Source: an uncultured Eubacteriales bacterium
GTDB lineage: Bacteria; Bacillota; Clostridia; Oscillospirales; Oscillospiraceae
DNA: 64,000 nt
Assembly: GCA_900315595.1 (NCBI GenBank)
Contig: OMZQ01000031.1
Location: forward strand, 1-64,000
Direction: 5' to 3'
Of the stretch, positions 23,876 through 31,691 are shown in pieces. The first letter of the stretch is position 1. Each line of letters starts with the position of its first letter. The notes below the pieces were generated by a model. It was not told where the DNA came from and made no database searches. It saw only the letters and a program-made list of their open reading frames with translations. A program made the position numbers and the translations under genes.

Positions 23876-25159
23876 TTACAGACTGTGGTCCGTGATGCAG
23901 TCGTACCAGTGGACGTAGAGCTTGCCGTTGACCCAAAGCCGTTCGTTTTCCGGAAGGAGCTCATGCCAGGGCTTGCCCCATCTCCCCTGCTGCCAGTCGT
24001 CGCGGTTGAAGCGTCGCCATAGCACGGTGCGGCCTTCGGCGTTCAGGTATTGCTCAGAGACGACGCCGGTTTCGTAGTCCTCAATGTCCATGACCCGAAG
24101 CACGTCGTAGGTCTTGTCTCCGAAGGTCAACGCACAGCGGTCTACGACGTCCAGAACGGCGCGCCCTGCCGGGCAGCGGATCTGATCGCCGGAACGGACG
24201 ATCTCGCCCTTCGGGACCAGGTGGGTCTCCGCGCCGACGTTGTCTTCCCCAAAGCCCCAGTTCATCGTGAAATCCTCGCCGTCAAGGAAGGTGGTCAGCA
24301 CGTGGACGCCGTTTGCGTTCCGGGAGACCGCCAGGAAGCGGGAATGGGTATCGGTGAGCTGCGCGATAAAGCTGGTCTGTTCGCCCGGGTCAGAGGGATC
24401 GCTGCAGCCCGTGGGATCAACGCCTCTTCCAACGGCGTGTATCTCAACGCCCTCGATGCCGTGAACACTGGCCTTGCCGACGACTTCGATTTGGTATGAA
24501 TATGTGCGTTTTCGCGAGGGCTGATCGTACATGGCCCAGGACAGCTTTTCTCCGATGCGCGGAACGGTGAACCATCCCATCAGCTCCTCGCACAGTATTT
24601 CGGCCGGACCTCCGGTGACGCGGATGGAATACTCCGGCAGATAATCGGGCAGTTGTTTCATGGATAAGTCTCCTTTCTTGGTTGGCGGAATGGGATAGGC
24701 CTTGCGGAAATGCTCCTTGGCATAAAACAGGCGGCTTTTGACGGTACCCACCGGGATATGAAGCCGTTTTGCGATCTCCGCCTGGGGAAGCTCCTTCCAG
24801 AAGTACAGATACAGGATCTGGCGCTCCTGATCGCCGAGCTTCTCCAGCGTCTCCTCCACCACGCTCCCGACCGTAACGCCGCGGACGCCGTACACGAGGC
24901 AGTCCTCTTTGAGCGCATCGATCGGGATCTCGAGCTGGACGCTCCTGCGGCGGAAATAGTCCGCGCATTTTCTGCGCGCGATGCTCAGCACCCAGGCGCG
25001 GAAGGCTTCCGGGCTTTTCAGTTTGTCGTAATTCCGGTAGGCCGCAATCCAGGTCTCCTGTAAAACGTCGTCTGCGTCCGCCCGCGATTGCAGACGAAAG
25101 CGCACGTAACGCTCGACTGAAATGCGCTCGCGGTTGAGCATCGTTTCAAAATCCTCCAT
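23876..25159 (-). CDS. ECF-type sigma factor with large C-terminal domain
   Basis: The 427-residue protein starts with ECF sigma region 2 (about residues 10-75, RADADDVLQETWIAAYRNYDKL) and region 4 (about 105-160, LPQAEIAKRLHIPVGTVKSRLFYAKE). A further 260 residues of mixed alpha/beta soluble sequence follow (from MKQLPDYLPEY), much longer than a classic ECF sigma. The extension has no membrane helix, and a typical zinc anti-sigma motif is absent. It could be a sensing or self-inhibiting domain. Upstream on the same strand, GAAACC and CGAAC elements resemble an ECF promoter, suggesting autoregulation, with low certainty. Target genes are unknown; the MATE exporter lies next upstream. Confidence 0.88.
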   Translation of the reverse strand: MEDFETMLNRERISVERYVRFRLQSRADADDVLQETWIAAYRNYDKLKSPEAFRAWVLSIARRKCADYFRRRSVQLEIPIDALKEDCLVYGVRGVTVGSVVEETLEKLGDQERQILYLYFWKELPQAEIAKRLHIPVGTVKSRLFYAKEHFRKAYPIPPTKKGDLSMKQLPDYLPEYSIRVTGGPAEILCEELMGWFTVPRIGEKLSWAMYDQPSRKRTYSYQIEVVGKASVHGIEGVEIHAVGRGVDPTGCSDPSDPGEQTSFIAQLTDTHSRFLAVSRNANGVHVLTTFLDGEDFTMNWGFGEDNVGAETHLVPKGEIVRSGDQIRCPAGRAVLDVVDRCALTFGDKTYDVLRVMDIEDYETGVVSEQYLNAEGRTVLWRRFNRDDWQQGRWGKPWHELLPENERLWVNGKLYVHWYDCITDHSL

Positions 25160-25294
25160 CCCATCGCCTCATTTCTGAATCGTTCGCTTTGAAAACCGGT
25201 TTCACTGATATAGACGGCCGCCAGCCGTAAAAAGGTTCAGAATGAGAAATGATTTTTCGCGGGTCACCGGTTTACAGGCGCTGTGGAAAAGCTT

Positions 25295-25323
25295 CGGCTG
25301 CGTGAGGATTGGTCACGCAGCCG
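25295..25323 (-). terminator. Terminator of MATE gene
   Basis: CGGCTGCGTGA and TCACGCAGCCG form an 11-bp stem with a 7-nt loop. On the minus strand AAGCTTTTCC follows. Confidence 0.75.
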
Positions 25324-25333
25324 AGGACGGATC

Positions 25334-26668
25334 TTAATAATGATACTTCCGGCGCTTGCCGAGGAGGAAGCCGGCGGAGACGAGCACGCCGAGGACCTCG
25401 CTGGCGACGAGGGAGAACCAGACGCCGTCAAGCTGCCAGATGCGGGGCAGGGTCAGGATGCAGGCCACGGGCAGGACCAGGGCGCGGAGGAAGGAGATCG
25501 CCGCCGACACCCCGCCGTCGTTGAGCCCCGTGAAGAAGGACGAGGCGTAGATATTGAGCCACATGACCAGAAACGGCAGGGCGCAGATCGTAAAGGCCCG
25601 CGTGGTCAGCTTGAGCAGGTCCGCGTCGTATCCGACGAAGATCGACGAGATGGTCCGTGCAAAGCCGACCGCGATCGCCGTGAGGACGAGGGAGACCGAG
25701 CCGAGCAGGATCAGACTGCGGCGCAGAACGTTGCGAAGCTCCTTGTGGTTCTGCGCGCCGAAGTGGTAGCCGACGATGGGCGAGGTGCCGGAGGAATAGC
25801 CCACGAAGATGCTGATAAAGACGAAGGCCGCGTACATGACGACGCCGTAGGCGGCAACGCCGTCGGAGCCAGCATAGAACATCAGCTGGCGGTTGTAGAG
25901 GATGCCCGTGATGGAAGCGGAGACCGAGGAGAGCATCTCCGAAGCGCCGTTGGCGCAGGCCTTGAGCATGGGCTTGCGCTCAAACCGGGTCCTGACGAAG
26001 TGGAGGTTGGAGGTATTGCGCTTGCTCAGGAACCAGACCAGCGGGATGCCGCCGCCGACGCACTGGCTCAGACCGGTTGCCAGGGCCGCGCCGGAGACGC
26101 CGAAGCCGAAGACGCCCATAAAGAGCCAGTCGAGGATCATATTCGTCACACCGGCTGCAACGGTGGCAAGCAGGCCCAGCTTGGGCCGCTCCGCCACGAC
26201 CAGATAGCCCTGGAAGGTGTACTGGGCGTGAAGGGCCAGGTTGAAGGCCATACAGATCGAGCCGTAGGTGACGCAGTCCTCGATCATGGTGTCGTCCGCG
26301 CCGAAGAGATAGGAGATCTGCCGGATGAAGGCGATGCCCAGGACCATGCAGATCACGCCCGTGATGACCATGAGCCAGATCATCATCGTAAAATACCGCC
26401 CGGCGCGCTTCCGGTCGCCCTCGCCGAGGGTCTTGGCCGTCAGGGCAGAGCCGCCGACGCCGAGCATCGCGCCGAGCCCGCCGAGGATCTGCATGGCGGG
26501 CATGATCAGATTGACCGCGGCGAAGGCGGTCTTGCTCACGTAATTGGATACGAATAATCCGTCCACCATGCCGTAGATGGAGGTGAACATCATCATCAGG
26601 ATCGACGGCAGGGTAAACCGGATCAGTTTTTGATTGGTAAAGTGGTCGGAAAGCTGGATGCGGCGCAT
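25334..26668 (-). CDS. MATE-family multidrug/cation efflux transporter
   Basis: The 444-residue integral membrane protein has about twelve helices in two homologous halves. It shows typical MATE sequence such as FTLPSILMMMFTSIYGMVDGLFVSNYV and the GGLGAMLGVGGSALTAKTLGEGDRKRA loop after helix 2. The second half repeats the pattern (GYSSGTSPIVGYHFGAQNHKELRNV). Such proteins export cationic drugs or metabolites using Na+ or H+ gradients. Substrate is unknown. The ATG follows GAGAGG. A sigma factor lies downstream and a GC-rich repeat cluster upstream. Confidence 0.94.
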   Translation of the reverse strand: MRRIQLSDHFTNQKLIRFTLPSILMMMFTSIYGMVDGLFVSNYVSKTAFAAVNLIMPAMQILGGLGAMLGVGGSALTAKTLGEGDRKRAGRYFTMMIWLMVITGVICMVLGIAFIRQISYLFGADDTMIEDCVTYGSICMAFNLALHAQYTFQGYLVVAERPKLGLLATVAAGVTNMILDWLFMGVFGFGVSGAALATGLSQCVGGGIPLVWFLSKRNTSNLHFVRTRFERKPMLKACANGASEMLSSVSASITGILYNRQLMFYAGSDGVAAYGVVMYAAFVFISIFVGYSSGTSPIVGYHFGAQNHKELRNVLRRSLILLGSVSLVLTAIAVGFARTISSIFVGYDADLLKLTTRAFTICALPFLVMWLNIYASSFFTGLNDGGVSAAISFLRALVLPVACILTLPRIWQLDGVWFSLVASEVLGVLVSAGFLLGKRRKYHY

Positions 26669-26789
26669 GGAAGAAACCTCTCAACGTATGATCTTTGCTT
26701 AGTATAAGCGAGAGATCGAACAATGTCAAGCGGCGCGGCGGGTATATGCCGGATTTGAAAGGAAGCGGGGACGGATCGACGCGCGAAAG

Positions 26790-26948
26790 ATCCCTCCCCT
26801 TGCGGGGGGTGACATCCGGCGTATCCCGCAAGCCGGATGTCGGGAGAGGTGGGCGTCGTTCCGCTTTCGCATCCGGCGAAGCAGAGCGCTTTTCGGTACG
26901 ACACCTCTTCCGTCGCCTGCGGCGACACCTTCCCCTCAAGGGGAAGGA
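26790..26948. repeat. Interspersed repeat cluster with family B copy 2
   Basis: At 26895-26948 lies a reverse copy of the family B unit (cggtacgacacctcttccg ... ccttcccctcaaggggaagg). The preceding 26790-26880 holds a related piece with the hairpin segments atccggcgta...gccggatgtc. The repeat overlaps the last codons of the adjacent hydrolase gene. Confidence 0.75.
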
Positions 26949-27613
26949 CTTGAGCAGACCGCGCCGGACTGCATGCACCAGAGGAAGGCGCGGGCGGTGC
27001 GGCGCTCGGAATCGACAAAGTGATTGCCAGGGTTCCACTCCAGAATATGGGCAAGCCCGGCGGATTCCAGAAGGGCGTCCTGAGACCGGATCGCCGCCGA
27101 GACCGCGCGCAGCCGCGGGTTCTTGGAGCGGTCCTCCCGGTCACCCAGGGAGAGATAGACGCGCCGCGCAAGCATCGGATGCGACTGCGCGAAGTCCTCC
27201 CAGCCGTCAAACCAGACCGAGGGCGAGGCGGCGGCGATGGAATGAAAGGCGTCCGTCCGATACCCGGCCCAGAGGGCGAACAGTGCCGCGAGGGAATAGC
27301 CGCCGAGCACCGCCTTTTCATGCGGGAAGCGCGGCAGGATCTCGGTTTCAAGGAAGCGCAGGGTCTCCCCTGCTCCGCCGCCGAAGGGCGTTTTGCCGAA
27401 GACCGGGGCCGCAGGCCACGGCGAGAGCTCCGCGTTCCAGTCCGCGATCGGCACGGCGACCAGCGTGAAACTGCGTCCGGCTGACCGGAGCAGGGCAAGC
27501 TCGGCGGGCAGGAGCCCGGCGTCGTGCTCGTCTACCGGCTGGATCAGCAGGTATTCCGGGTTCCGGCAGAGCTCGACCGTGCAGGGTCTATGCCCGATCA
27601 TCATGGTTTGCAT
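26936..27613 (-). CDS. Esterase-like alpha/beta hydrolase, C-terminus running into a repeat
   Basis: The 225-residue protein resembles the D-type esterase/enterochelin-esterase group of alpha/beta hydrolases. It has the nucleophile elbow VLGGYSLAALFALW, the Asp-bearing segment VYLSLGDREDRSKNP, and NPGNHFVDSERRTARAFLW with the catalytic His. The substrate is unknown. ATG 27613 follows GGAGGAAGCCC; longer in-frame readings to 27820 enter the DivIVA gene and are rejected. The final residues (GAVCSSPSP) are encoded inside the repeat element, so the original C-terminus has probably been replaced by an insertion. Confidence 0.82.
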   Translation of the reverse strand: MQTMMIGHRPCTVELCRNPEYLLIQPVDEHDAGLLPAELALLRSAGRSFTLVAVPIADWNAELSPWPAAPVFGKTPFGGGAGETLRFLETEILPRFPHEKAVLGGYSLAALFALWAGYRTDAFHSIAAASPSVWFDGWEDFAQSHPMLARRVYLSLGDREDRSKNPRLRAVSAAIRSQDALLESAGLAHILEWNPGNHFVDSERRTARAFLWCMQSGAVCSSPSP

Positions 27614-27657
27614 GGGCTTCCTCCTTTTTGCGCCGCTTCGGACGGCGCGTTTGCAAA

Positions 27658-27687
27658 AGCGCCGTCGAACCTTGATTCGACGGCGCT
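27658..27687 (-). terminator. Terminator of DivIVA-domain gene
   Basis: AGCGCCGTCGAA and TTCGACGGCGCT form a 12-bp stem with a 6-nt loop, and TTTTGC follows on the minus strand. Confidence 0.8.
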
Positions 27688-27710
27688 GAATTTCCGTTTT
27701 GATCCCTGCC

Positions 27711-28403
27711 TCAAGGCTCCAACGGCTGATTCTTTTCGCGGACGGCGTTGAAGGAGACCTCGGCCTCGCTGTAGATGCTGCGGATGGATTCGAGCACGTG
27801 CAGAAGCTGGCTGACGTCACTCTGGACGGCCTTCGTCATCTCGGCCAGATCGGCCTTGCCGACGCCCAAGCGCGTATCGGCATGCTGGAAGACGGAGGAG
27901 ATCTCACGGTAAACGTCTGCGGCACGGTCGCGGGCGACGCGCTCGGCAAGCTCGGCGCGGCGATAGGCTGCCAGCTCCATCTCGGTATAGTCGCGGCTGG
28001 GCGCGACGTCGGCAGGCAGGACTTCGGAGATCTCGGGGATGGGAGCGGTCAGATCCTGCTCGGTCACGTCGGCAGGGGCCTCGGTCTCGCCTGCCTCGTT
28101 CGCGGACAGGCTGCCCTCAAGCTCCGCAACGCGATCCTCCAGCGCCTGGTTTTCGTTCAGAAGCTGACCGATCCGCTCGCGGGCGGCTTCCATCTCCTCC
28201 TGCGTGATCTGGCTGTCGCCGAGGCGGGCCAGATTCTCGTTCGCGGCCTCCAGCTCATGGCTGAGCTGGGCGTTCCGCTCACGGAGCACGGCGAGCTCCG
28301 TCTCGTGCTCCTGGGTCAGCTTTTCGATATAGGCAACGACGTCCTCGCGGTTAAAGCCGTTGAGGGCCGATCTGAATTGCATTTCATTCGTAAGTTCCGG
28401 CAT
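27711..28403 (-). CDS. DivIVA-domain coiled-coil protein
   Basis: The 230-residue protein begins with a DivIVA-type N-terminus (MQFRSALNGFNREDVVAYIEKL). A long coiled coil follows (about residues 25-105, HETELAVLRERNAQLSHELEAANENL), then an acidic Pro/Ala linker and a second helical segment (about 145-225). DivIVA proteins recruit cell-division or polar-growth factors at curved membranes. The Gly-Phe-Asn-Arg start here is typical of the short DivIVA-like proteins found in Clostridia. The ATG follows GAGGGAGAATT. It is apparently monocistronic. Confidence 0.85.
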   Translation of the reverse strand: MPELTNEMQFRSALNGFNREDVVAYIEKLTQEHETELAVLRERNAQLSHELEAANENLARLGDSQITQEEMEAARERIGQLLNENQALEDRVAELEGSLSANEAGETEAPADVTEQDLTAPIPEISEVLPADVAPSRDYTEMELAAYRRAELAERVARDRAADVYREISSVFQHADTRLGVGKADLAEMTKAVQSDVSQLLHVLESIRSIYSEAEVSFNAVREKNQPLEP

Positions 28404-28512
28404 AATTCTCCCTCGCAATCTCTGAATTGGGCTTTCTCCGCTTATTCTATCACAAGCCGCCGGAAATTACAATCATTTCCGCCGCAATCCCGAAACTTTT
28501 TTTGCCCGTTTT

Positions 28513-28632
28513 GTAACAGTTCAGCCCATACAAATGAGAATGATACGCTCGCCCGTAGGGGCCGGGTCTCCCGGCCCGCACGTCACGACTCGGCGAGACG
28601 GTACCGCGGGACGGGGAACCCGTCCCCTACGG
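28513..28632. repeat. Solo GTAAC-GTTCAGC end plus 80-bp palindromic element
   Basis: GTAACAGTTCAGCCC (28513-28527) matches the left end of the longer repeat elements. At 28553-28632 lies an 80-bp element bounded by a perfect 9-bp inverted repeat, CCGTAGGGG/CCCCTACGG. Its internal hairpins are gccgggtctcccggc and gggacggggaacccgtccc. There is no gene in this 298-bp gap. Confidence 0.7.
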
Positions 28633-28701
28633 CGTGGATGCGTCGGCTCGGCAAATCCCAATTTCCTCCGAGGGCTGGACTGTTCCCCCGGTTCCCCTCG
28701 G

Positions 28702-29418
28702 TCAGCGGGCGAACCGAAGCGGAAGCTCCATCCGATTCGCCTCCAGCAGGGCGCGGTCGCGGAGGATCTCCTCCGCCGGGCCGTCTGCGACGAGCCTGCC
28801 GTTCGAGAGCAGCAGGACGCGGGTGCAGGTATCGAGGATCATATCCAGATCGTGCGAGGCGATCAGCTTCGTATTCGGCAGGGAGAGGATCGTCCGGATC
28901 ACCAGACGGCGGTTATAGGGATCGAGGGCGTTGGTCGGCTCGTCCAGCAGCAGGACGTCCGGCTCCATCGCAAGGACGGTCGCCAGGGCGGCCATCCGCT
29001 TTTCACCGCCGGAGAGCCTGTGGTTGTGGCGGTGCTTCAGCTCCGGGATTCCGAGACGGGCAAGGACCTCGTCGGCCCGGCGCTCTGCTTCGTCCCGGCT
29101 CAGACCGTAGTTCACGGGGCCGAAGGTCACGTCCTCCAGCACGGTGGGCATGAACATCTGGTCGTCGGAGCTTTGCAGCAGGACGCCCACGCGGCGGCGG
29201 ATCTCCGGCAGATTGCGTTTCTCCACCGGAAGCTCGTCCACGAGGATCCGACCCTCCCCGGAGAGCAGACCGAGCAGGAGCTTGATCAGCGTGGATTTTC
29301 CGGCGCCGTTGGCCCCGATCAGGCCGACGCTCTCGCCGTTCTCAACGCTAAAGGAGAGATCGTCCAGGACGGGACGGTTTTTTTCATAGCAGAAGCGGAC
29401 GGATTCAAATCGCAGCAT
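28702..29418 (-). CDS. cbiO: CbiO-type ATPase of a cobalt/nickel ECF transporter
   Basis: The 238-residue ABC ATPase has Walker A GANGAGKST (about residues 36-44), Q-loop LLQSSDDQMF, signature LSGGEKRMAALA, Walker B VLLLDEPTNALDP and the H-loop IASHD. The SSDDQMF sequence after the Q-loop is typical of ECF/CbiO ATPases. It powers the CbiQ/CbiM uptake system encoded immediately upstream (4 bp gap to cbiQ). A GAGGTGA ribosome site precedes the ATG. Only one ATPase gene is present, so it should act as a homodimer. Confidence 0.93.
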   Translation of the reverse strand: MLRFESVRFCYEKNRPVLDDLSFSVENGESVGLIGANGAGKSTLIKLLLGLLSGEGRILVDELPVEKRNLPEIRRRVGVLLQSSDDQMFMPTVLEDVTFGPVNYGLSRDEAERRADEVLARLGIPELKHRHNHRLSGGEKRMAALATVLAMEPDVLLLDEPTNALDPYNRRLVIRTILSLPNTKLIASHDLDMILDTCTRVLLLSNGRLVADGPAEEILRDRALLEANRMELPLRFAR

Positions 29419-29422
29419 TGGC

Positions 29423-30226
29423 TCACCTCACAAGCAGGCCGCCGATCAGGGCGGGCAGATCGACAAAGCGGCAGAGGGCAAAGGCGGAAAGACAGATCAG
29501 GACGAAGATCCAGTCCCGCAGTCCGGCGCGGCGGCCCTCGGCATAACGGAACTCCCCGGTAAAGCCGCGCAGGAGCATGCTTTCATAGAGGCTCTGGGCG
29601 CGGTCCATGCTTCGCAGCAGAAGCTGACCGAGGAAGGAGCCCCAGGCGGAGATGTGGATTCCCTTCTGCCCCGGGGCGCGCAGACGGTAGGCGGTTGTCA
29701 TCACGGAGACCTCGTCGAGCATCACGGAGACGTAGCGGTAGGTCAGAAGCAGCAGCGTCACAAGGAAGGACGGAACGCGAACACGGCGGAGCGCCGCGCA
29801 GAGGGCGTCGATCGGCGTGGTGGCAGCCAGCAGAAAGGAAGCAGCCAGACAGAACGCGCCCTTGCACATGAGACTCAGCATCGAGACCACGCCGCCCGTG
29901 ACCGTCACCGTCCCCAGACGGAACAGAGGCGTCCGGTCCAGAAGCGGGTTGAACAGGCCGACGGCAAGGACGAGGGGCAGGACGAAGCGGAGCTTATGCA
30001 GACAGGTCCGCACCGGGATCCCGCTCAAGGCAAAAAGGGCCGCCGGATACAGGATCATCCCGCTCAGGGCGGTGAGCTCGTACCGGTCAAACGAGACCGT
30101 TGCCAGGACGTATGAAATTGTCACGATCAGCTTGGCAAGCGGGTGGAGGCTGTGGATCGGAGAGACGGAGGACGCAAGGTCGTCCATCTGCCGCAGCTCT
30201 GCGCTTGCCCGTTCGGCGTTTGCCAT
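29423..30226 (-). CDS. cbiQ: CbiQ-type transmembrane coupling (T) component
   Basis: The 267-residue protein has five or six membrane helices and the EcfT/CbiQ family signature arginine motifs in the cytoplasmic coupling helices (AYRLRAPGQKGIHIS and MLLRGFTGEFRYAEGR). It links substrate-binding CbiM to the CbiO ATPase. The ATG at 30226 follows GAGGAG; an in-frame upstream Met is disfavoured because it lies beyond that site. The gene is between cbiM and cbiO, separated from cbiM by a 19-bp perfect hairpin. Confidence 0.92.
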   Translation of the reverse strand: MANAERASAELRQMDDLASSVSPIHSLHPLAKLIVTISYVLATVSFDRYELTALSGMILYPAALFALSGIPVRTCLHKLRFVLPLVLAVGLFNPLLDRTPLFRLGTVTVTGGVVSMLSLMCKGAFCLAASFLLAATTPIDALCAALRRVRVPSFLVTLLLLTYRYVSVMLDEVSVMTTAYRLRAPGQKGIHISAWGSFLGQLLLRSMDRAQSLYESMLLRGFTGEFRYAEGRRAGLRDWIFVLICLSAFALCRFVDLPALIGGLLVR

Positions 30227-30280
30227 CGGTTCGGCTCCTCTTCCTTCGCAGACCGGGCTGCCTGCAAAAAATTGTTCCAA

Positions 30281-30320
30281 ACGAAGCGGAAGCGGCGGAA
30301 CTCCGCCGCTTCCGCTTCGT
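30281..30320 (-). terminator. Strong intercistronic hairpin between cbiM and cbiQ
   Basis: ACGAAGCGGAAGCGGCGGA pairs perfectly with its complement over 19 bp with a 2-nt loop. A discontinuous T tract (CGTTTGGAACAATTTTTT) follows on the minus strand. It could terminate part of the transcripts or protect the cbiM message. Confidence 0.6.
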
Positions 30321-30328
30321 CCATACGA

Positions 30329-31390
30329 TCAAGAACGCTGCTTCCGCTTCCGGAAGAAGCCGCCCAGGGCGCAGACGCCCACGGCAGCGGCAGCCACGAC
30401 CGCCGCGCCGACCAGACCGGAAACCGTCGTTCCGGCTGCGCTTTCGCTGTCCGGAAAGGCATAGTCCGGGAGGACGGAGGTCTTATCCTGGATCGTTTGC
30501 GCAGCATCGGCAGCGCCGCTCTGAACGCCGTAGCTCTCCTCGTCGAGCGCCATATTCTCCGCGTAGCCCGCGTCCTTGTTGCCGAACAGGGCCCATTCCA
30601 GGCCGTCGGGGTTGGAGCTGGCCAGCAGAGACAGACCGCCGCCGATCACAGCCGCCAGAACGGCAAGGACGATGATCGTGGATTTGAGCGACTGCCTGCC
30701 GCGAAGTCCCTTTTCCCTGGCGGAGACCTCCTGCAGGAGCTCCGGTCTGGCCTCGAAAACGAAGATCAGGATAGCGGACGTGACCAAGCCCTCCACAAGG
30801 CCGATGGCAAGGTGGATCGGGAGCATCAGGGCGCAGAAGGCGCCGAAGGGCAGCTCCGTGATGCCGGAGAGCGTGGTCTCCAGCACGACGGAGAAGGCGC
30901 CGAGCTCCAGCGTGACCGTGCAGCCGAGGACGGAGGCCAGGATGATCCGGGCGCGCACGGCGGCTTTCTCCCCGAGCTTGGAGAACAGGCCGCTGCGGAT
31001 GATCGGCCGCCAAATCAAATAGTAGCCGACGAAGCAGCCGTAAAAGGCCATGTTCCAGCAGTTCGCCCCGAGCGCCATCAGGCCGCCGTCGGCAAAGAGC
31101 AGACATTGGATCGTCAGAATGACGATCATCGACAGGAAGCCCGCCTGAGGCCCGAGCAGAGTCGAGAGCAGCATGCCGCCGCAGAGGTGCCCGGACGAGC
31201 CGGTGCCGGGGATCGTGTAGTTGATCATCTGGCCCGCGAAGACCAGGGCAGCCGTGACTGCCATCGTGGGCAGCTTGGCAGTGTCGTCGTCCTTGCGCAG
31301 CTTGTGGATCGAAACGCCGGCTGTCACGCCGGTCGCCGCAAACGTCGCTGCAGCCACCGCCGGAGCCAGAAGCGCATCCGCCATGTGCAT
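30329..31390 (-). CDS. cbiM: CbiM-type cobalt/nickel-binding component fused to a PDGLE domain
   Basis: The 353-residue membrane protein begins MHMADALL. In CbiM/NikM proteins the second-residue His is part of the metal site, which fixes the start at 31390. About seven helices of the CbiM domain cover residues 1-215, including INYTIPGTGSSGHLCGG. After a basic linker, a PDGLE-type domain (residues about 235-330, SNPDGLEWALFG) replaces a separate CbiN, and a final helix ends RKRKQRS. With CbiQ and CbiO it forms a metal importer. Cobalt versus nickel cannot be decided, and no cobalamin or NiCo riboswitch was found upstream. Confidence 0.92.
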   Translation of the reverse strand: MHMADALLAPAVAAATFAATGVTAGVSIHKLRKDDDTAKLPTMAVTAALVFAGQMINYTIPGTGSSGHLCGGMLLSTLLGPQAGFLSMIVILTIQCLLFADGGLMALGANCWNMAFYGCFVGYYLIWRPIIRSGLFSKLGEKAAVRARIILASVLGCTVTLELGAFSVVLETTLSGITELPFGAFCALMLPIHLAIGLVEGLVTSAILIFVFEARPELLQEVSAREKGLRGRQSLKSTIIVLAVLAAVIGGGLSLLASSNPDGLEWALFGNKDAGYAENMALDEESYGVQSGAADAAQTIQDKTSVLPDYAFPDSESAAGTTVSGLVGAAVVAAAAVGVCALGGFFRKRKQRS

Positions 31391-31516
31391 AGAATCATCT
31401 TCTTTCGATCGGATACTGCTATTATAGCGTATTCCGCCCCGCCGCCGCAAGCCCCCCCGGGGGATGCAAAGCGGGCAAAAAACGGCTCCGGCTCATTCGT
31501 CGAAACAACCTGCGAT

Positions 31517-31571
31517 CCGGTACGACACCTCTTCCGTCGCCTGCGGCGACACCTTCCCCTCAAGGGGAAGG
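31517..31571 (-). repeat. Interspersed palindromic repeat, family B (copy 3)
   Basis: This copy reads cggtacgacacctcttccg then tcgcctgcggcgacacc and the hairpin CCTTCCCC-TCAA-GGGGAAGG. It is the reverse orientation of the copy at 4793. It lies in a 301-bp gap that otherwise holds only the flotillin promoter. Confidence 0.8.
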
Positions 31572-31605
31572 ACTTGGGGCTGATCGGAATCGGCGGACAG
31601 CCGTC

Positions 31606-31634
31606 TTGCATTTTCATCCCGGCAATGGTATAAT
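31606..31634 (+). promoter_or_regulatory. Promoter of flotillin gene
   Basis: TTGCAT (31606-31611) and TATAAT (31629-31634) are 17 bp apart. The -35 is part of the recurring TTGCATTTTC string. Confidence 0.65.
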
Positions 31635-31691
31635 GAAAGCACGGCAAACAATGCTTGCTTTATAAAAACAAACACAAGGAGGCATTTTCGC

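Noticed and set aside
22395-23936. 513-codon minus-strand frame opposite the SPFH gene
   Set aside because: The composition is typical of antisense shadow frames in GC-rich DNA, and the plus strand has domains, promoter and terminator.
31391-31605. Possible cobalamin or NiCo riboswitch before cbiM
   Set aside because: No B12-box or paired G-rich stem pattern was found; the gap holds a repeat and the flotillin promoter.
31324-31647. Arg-rich frames such as the 107-codon minus-strand one
   Set aside because: They come from the family B palindromic repeat and recur wherever that repeat occurs, so they are not genes.
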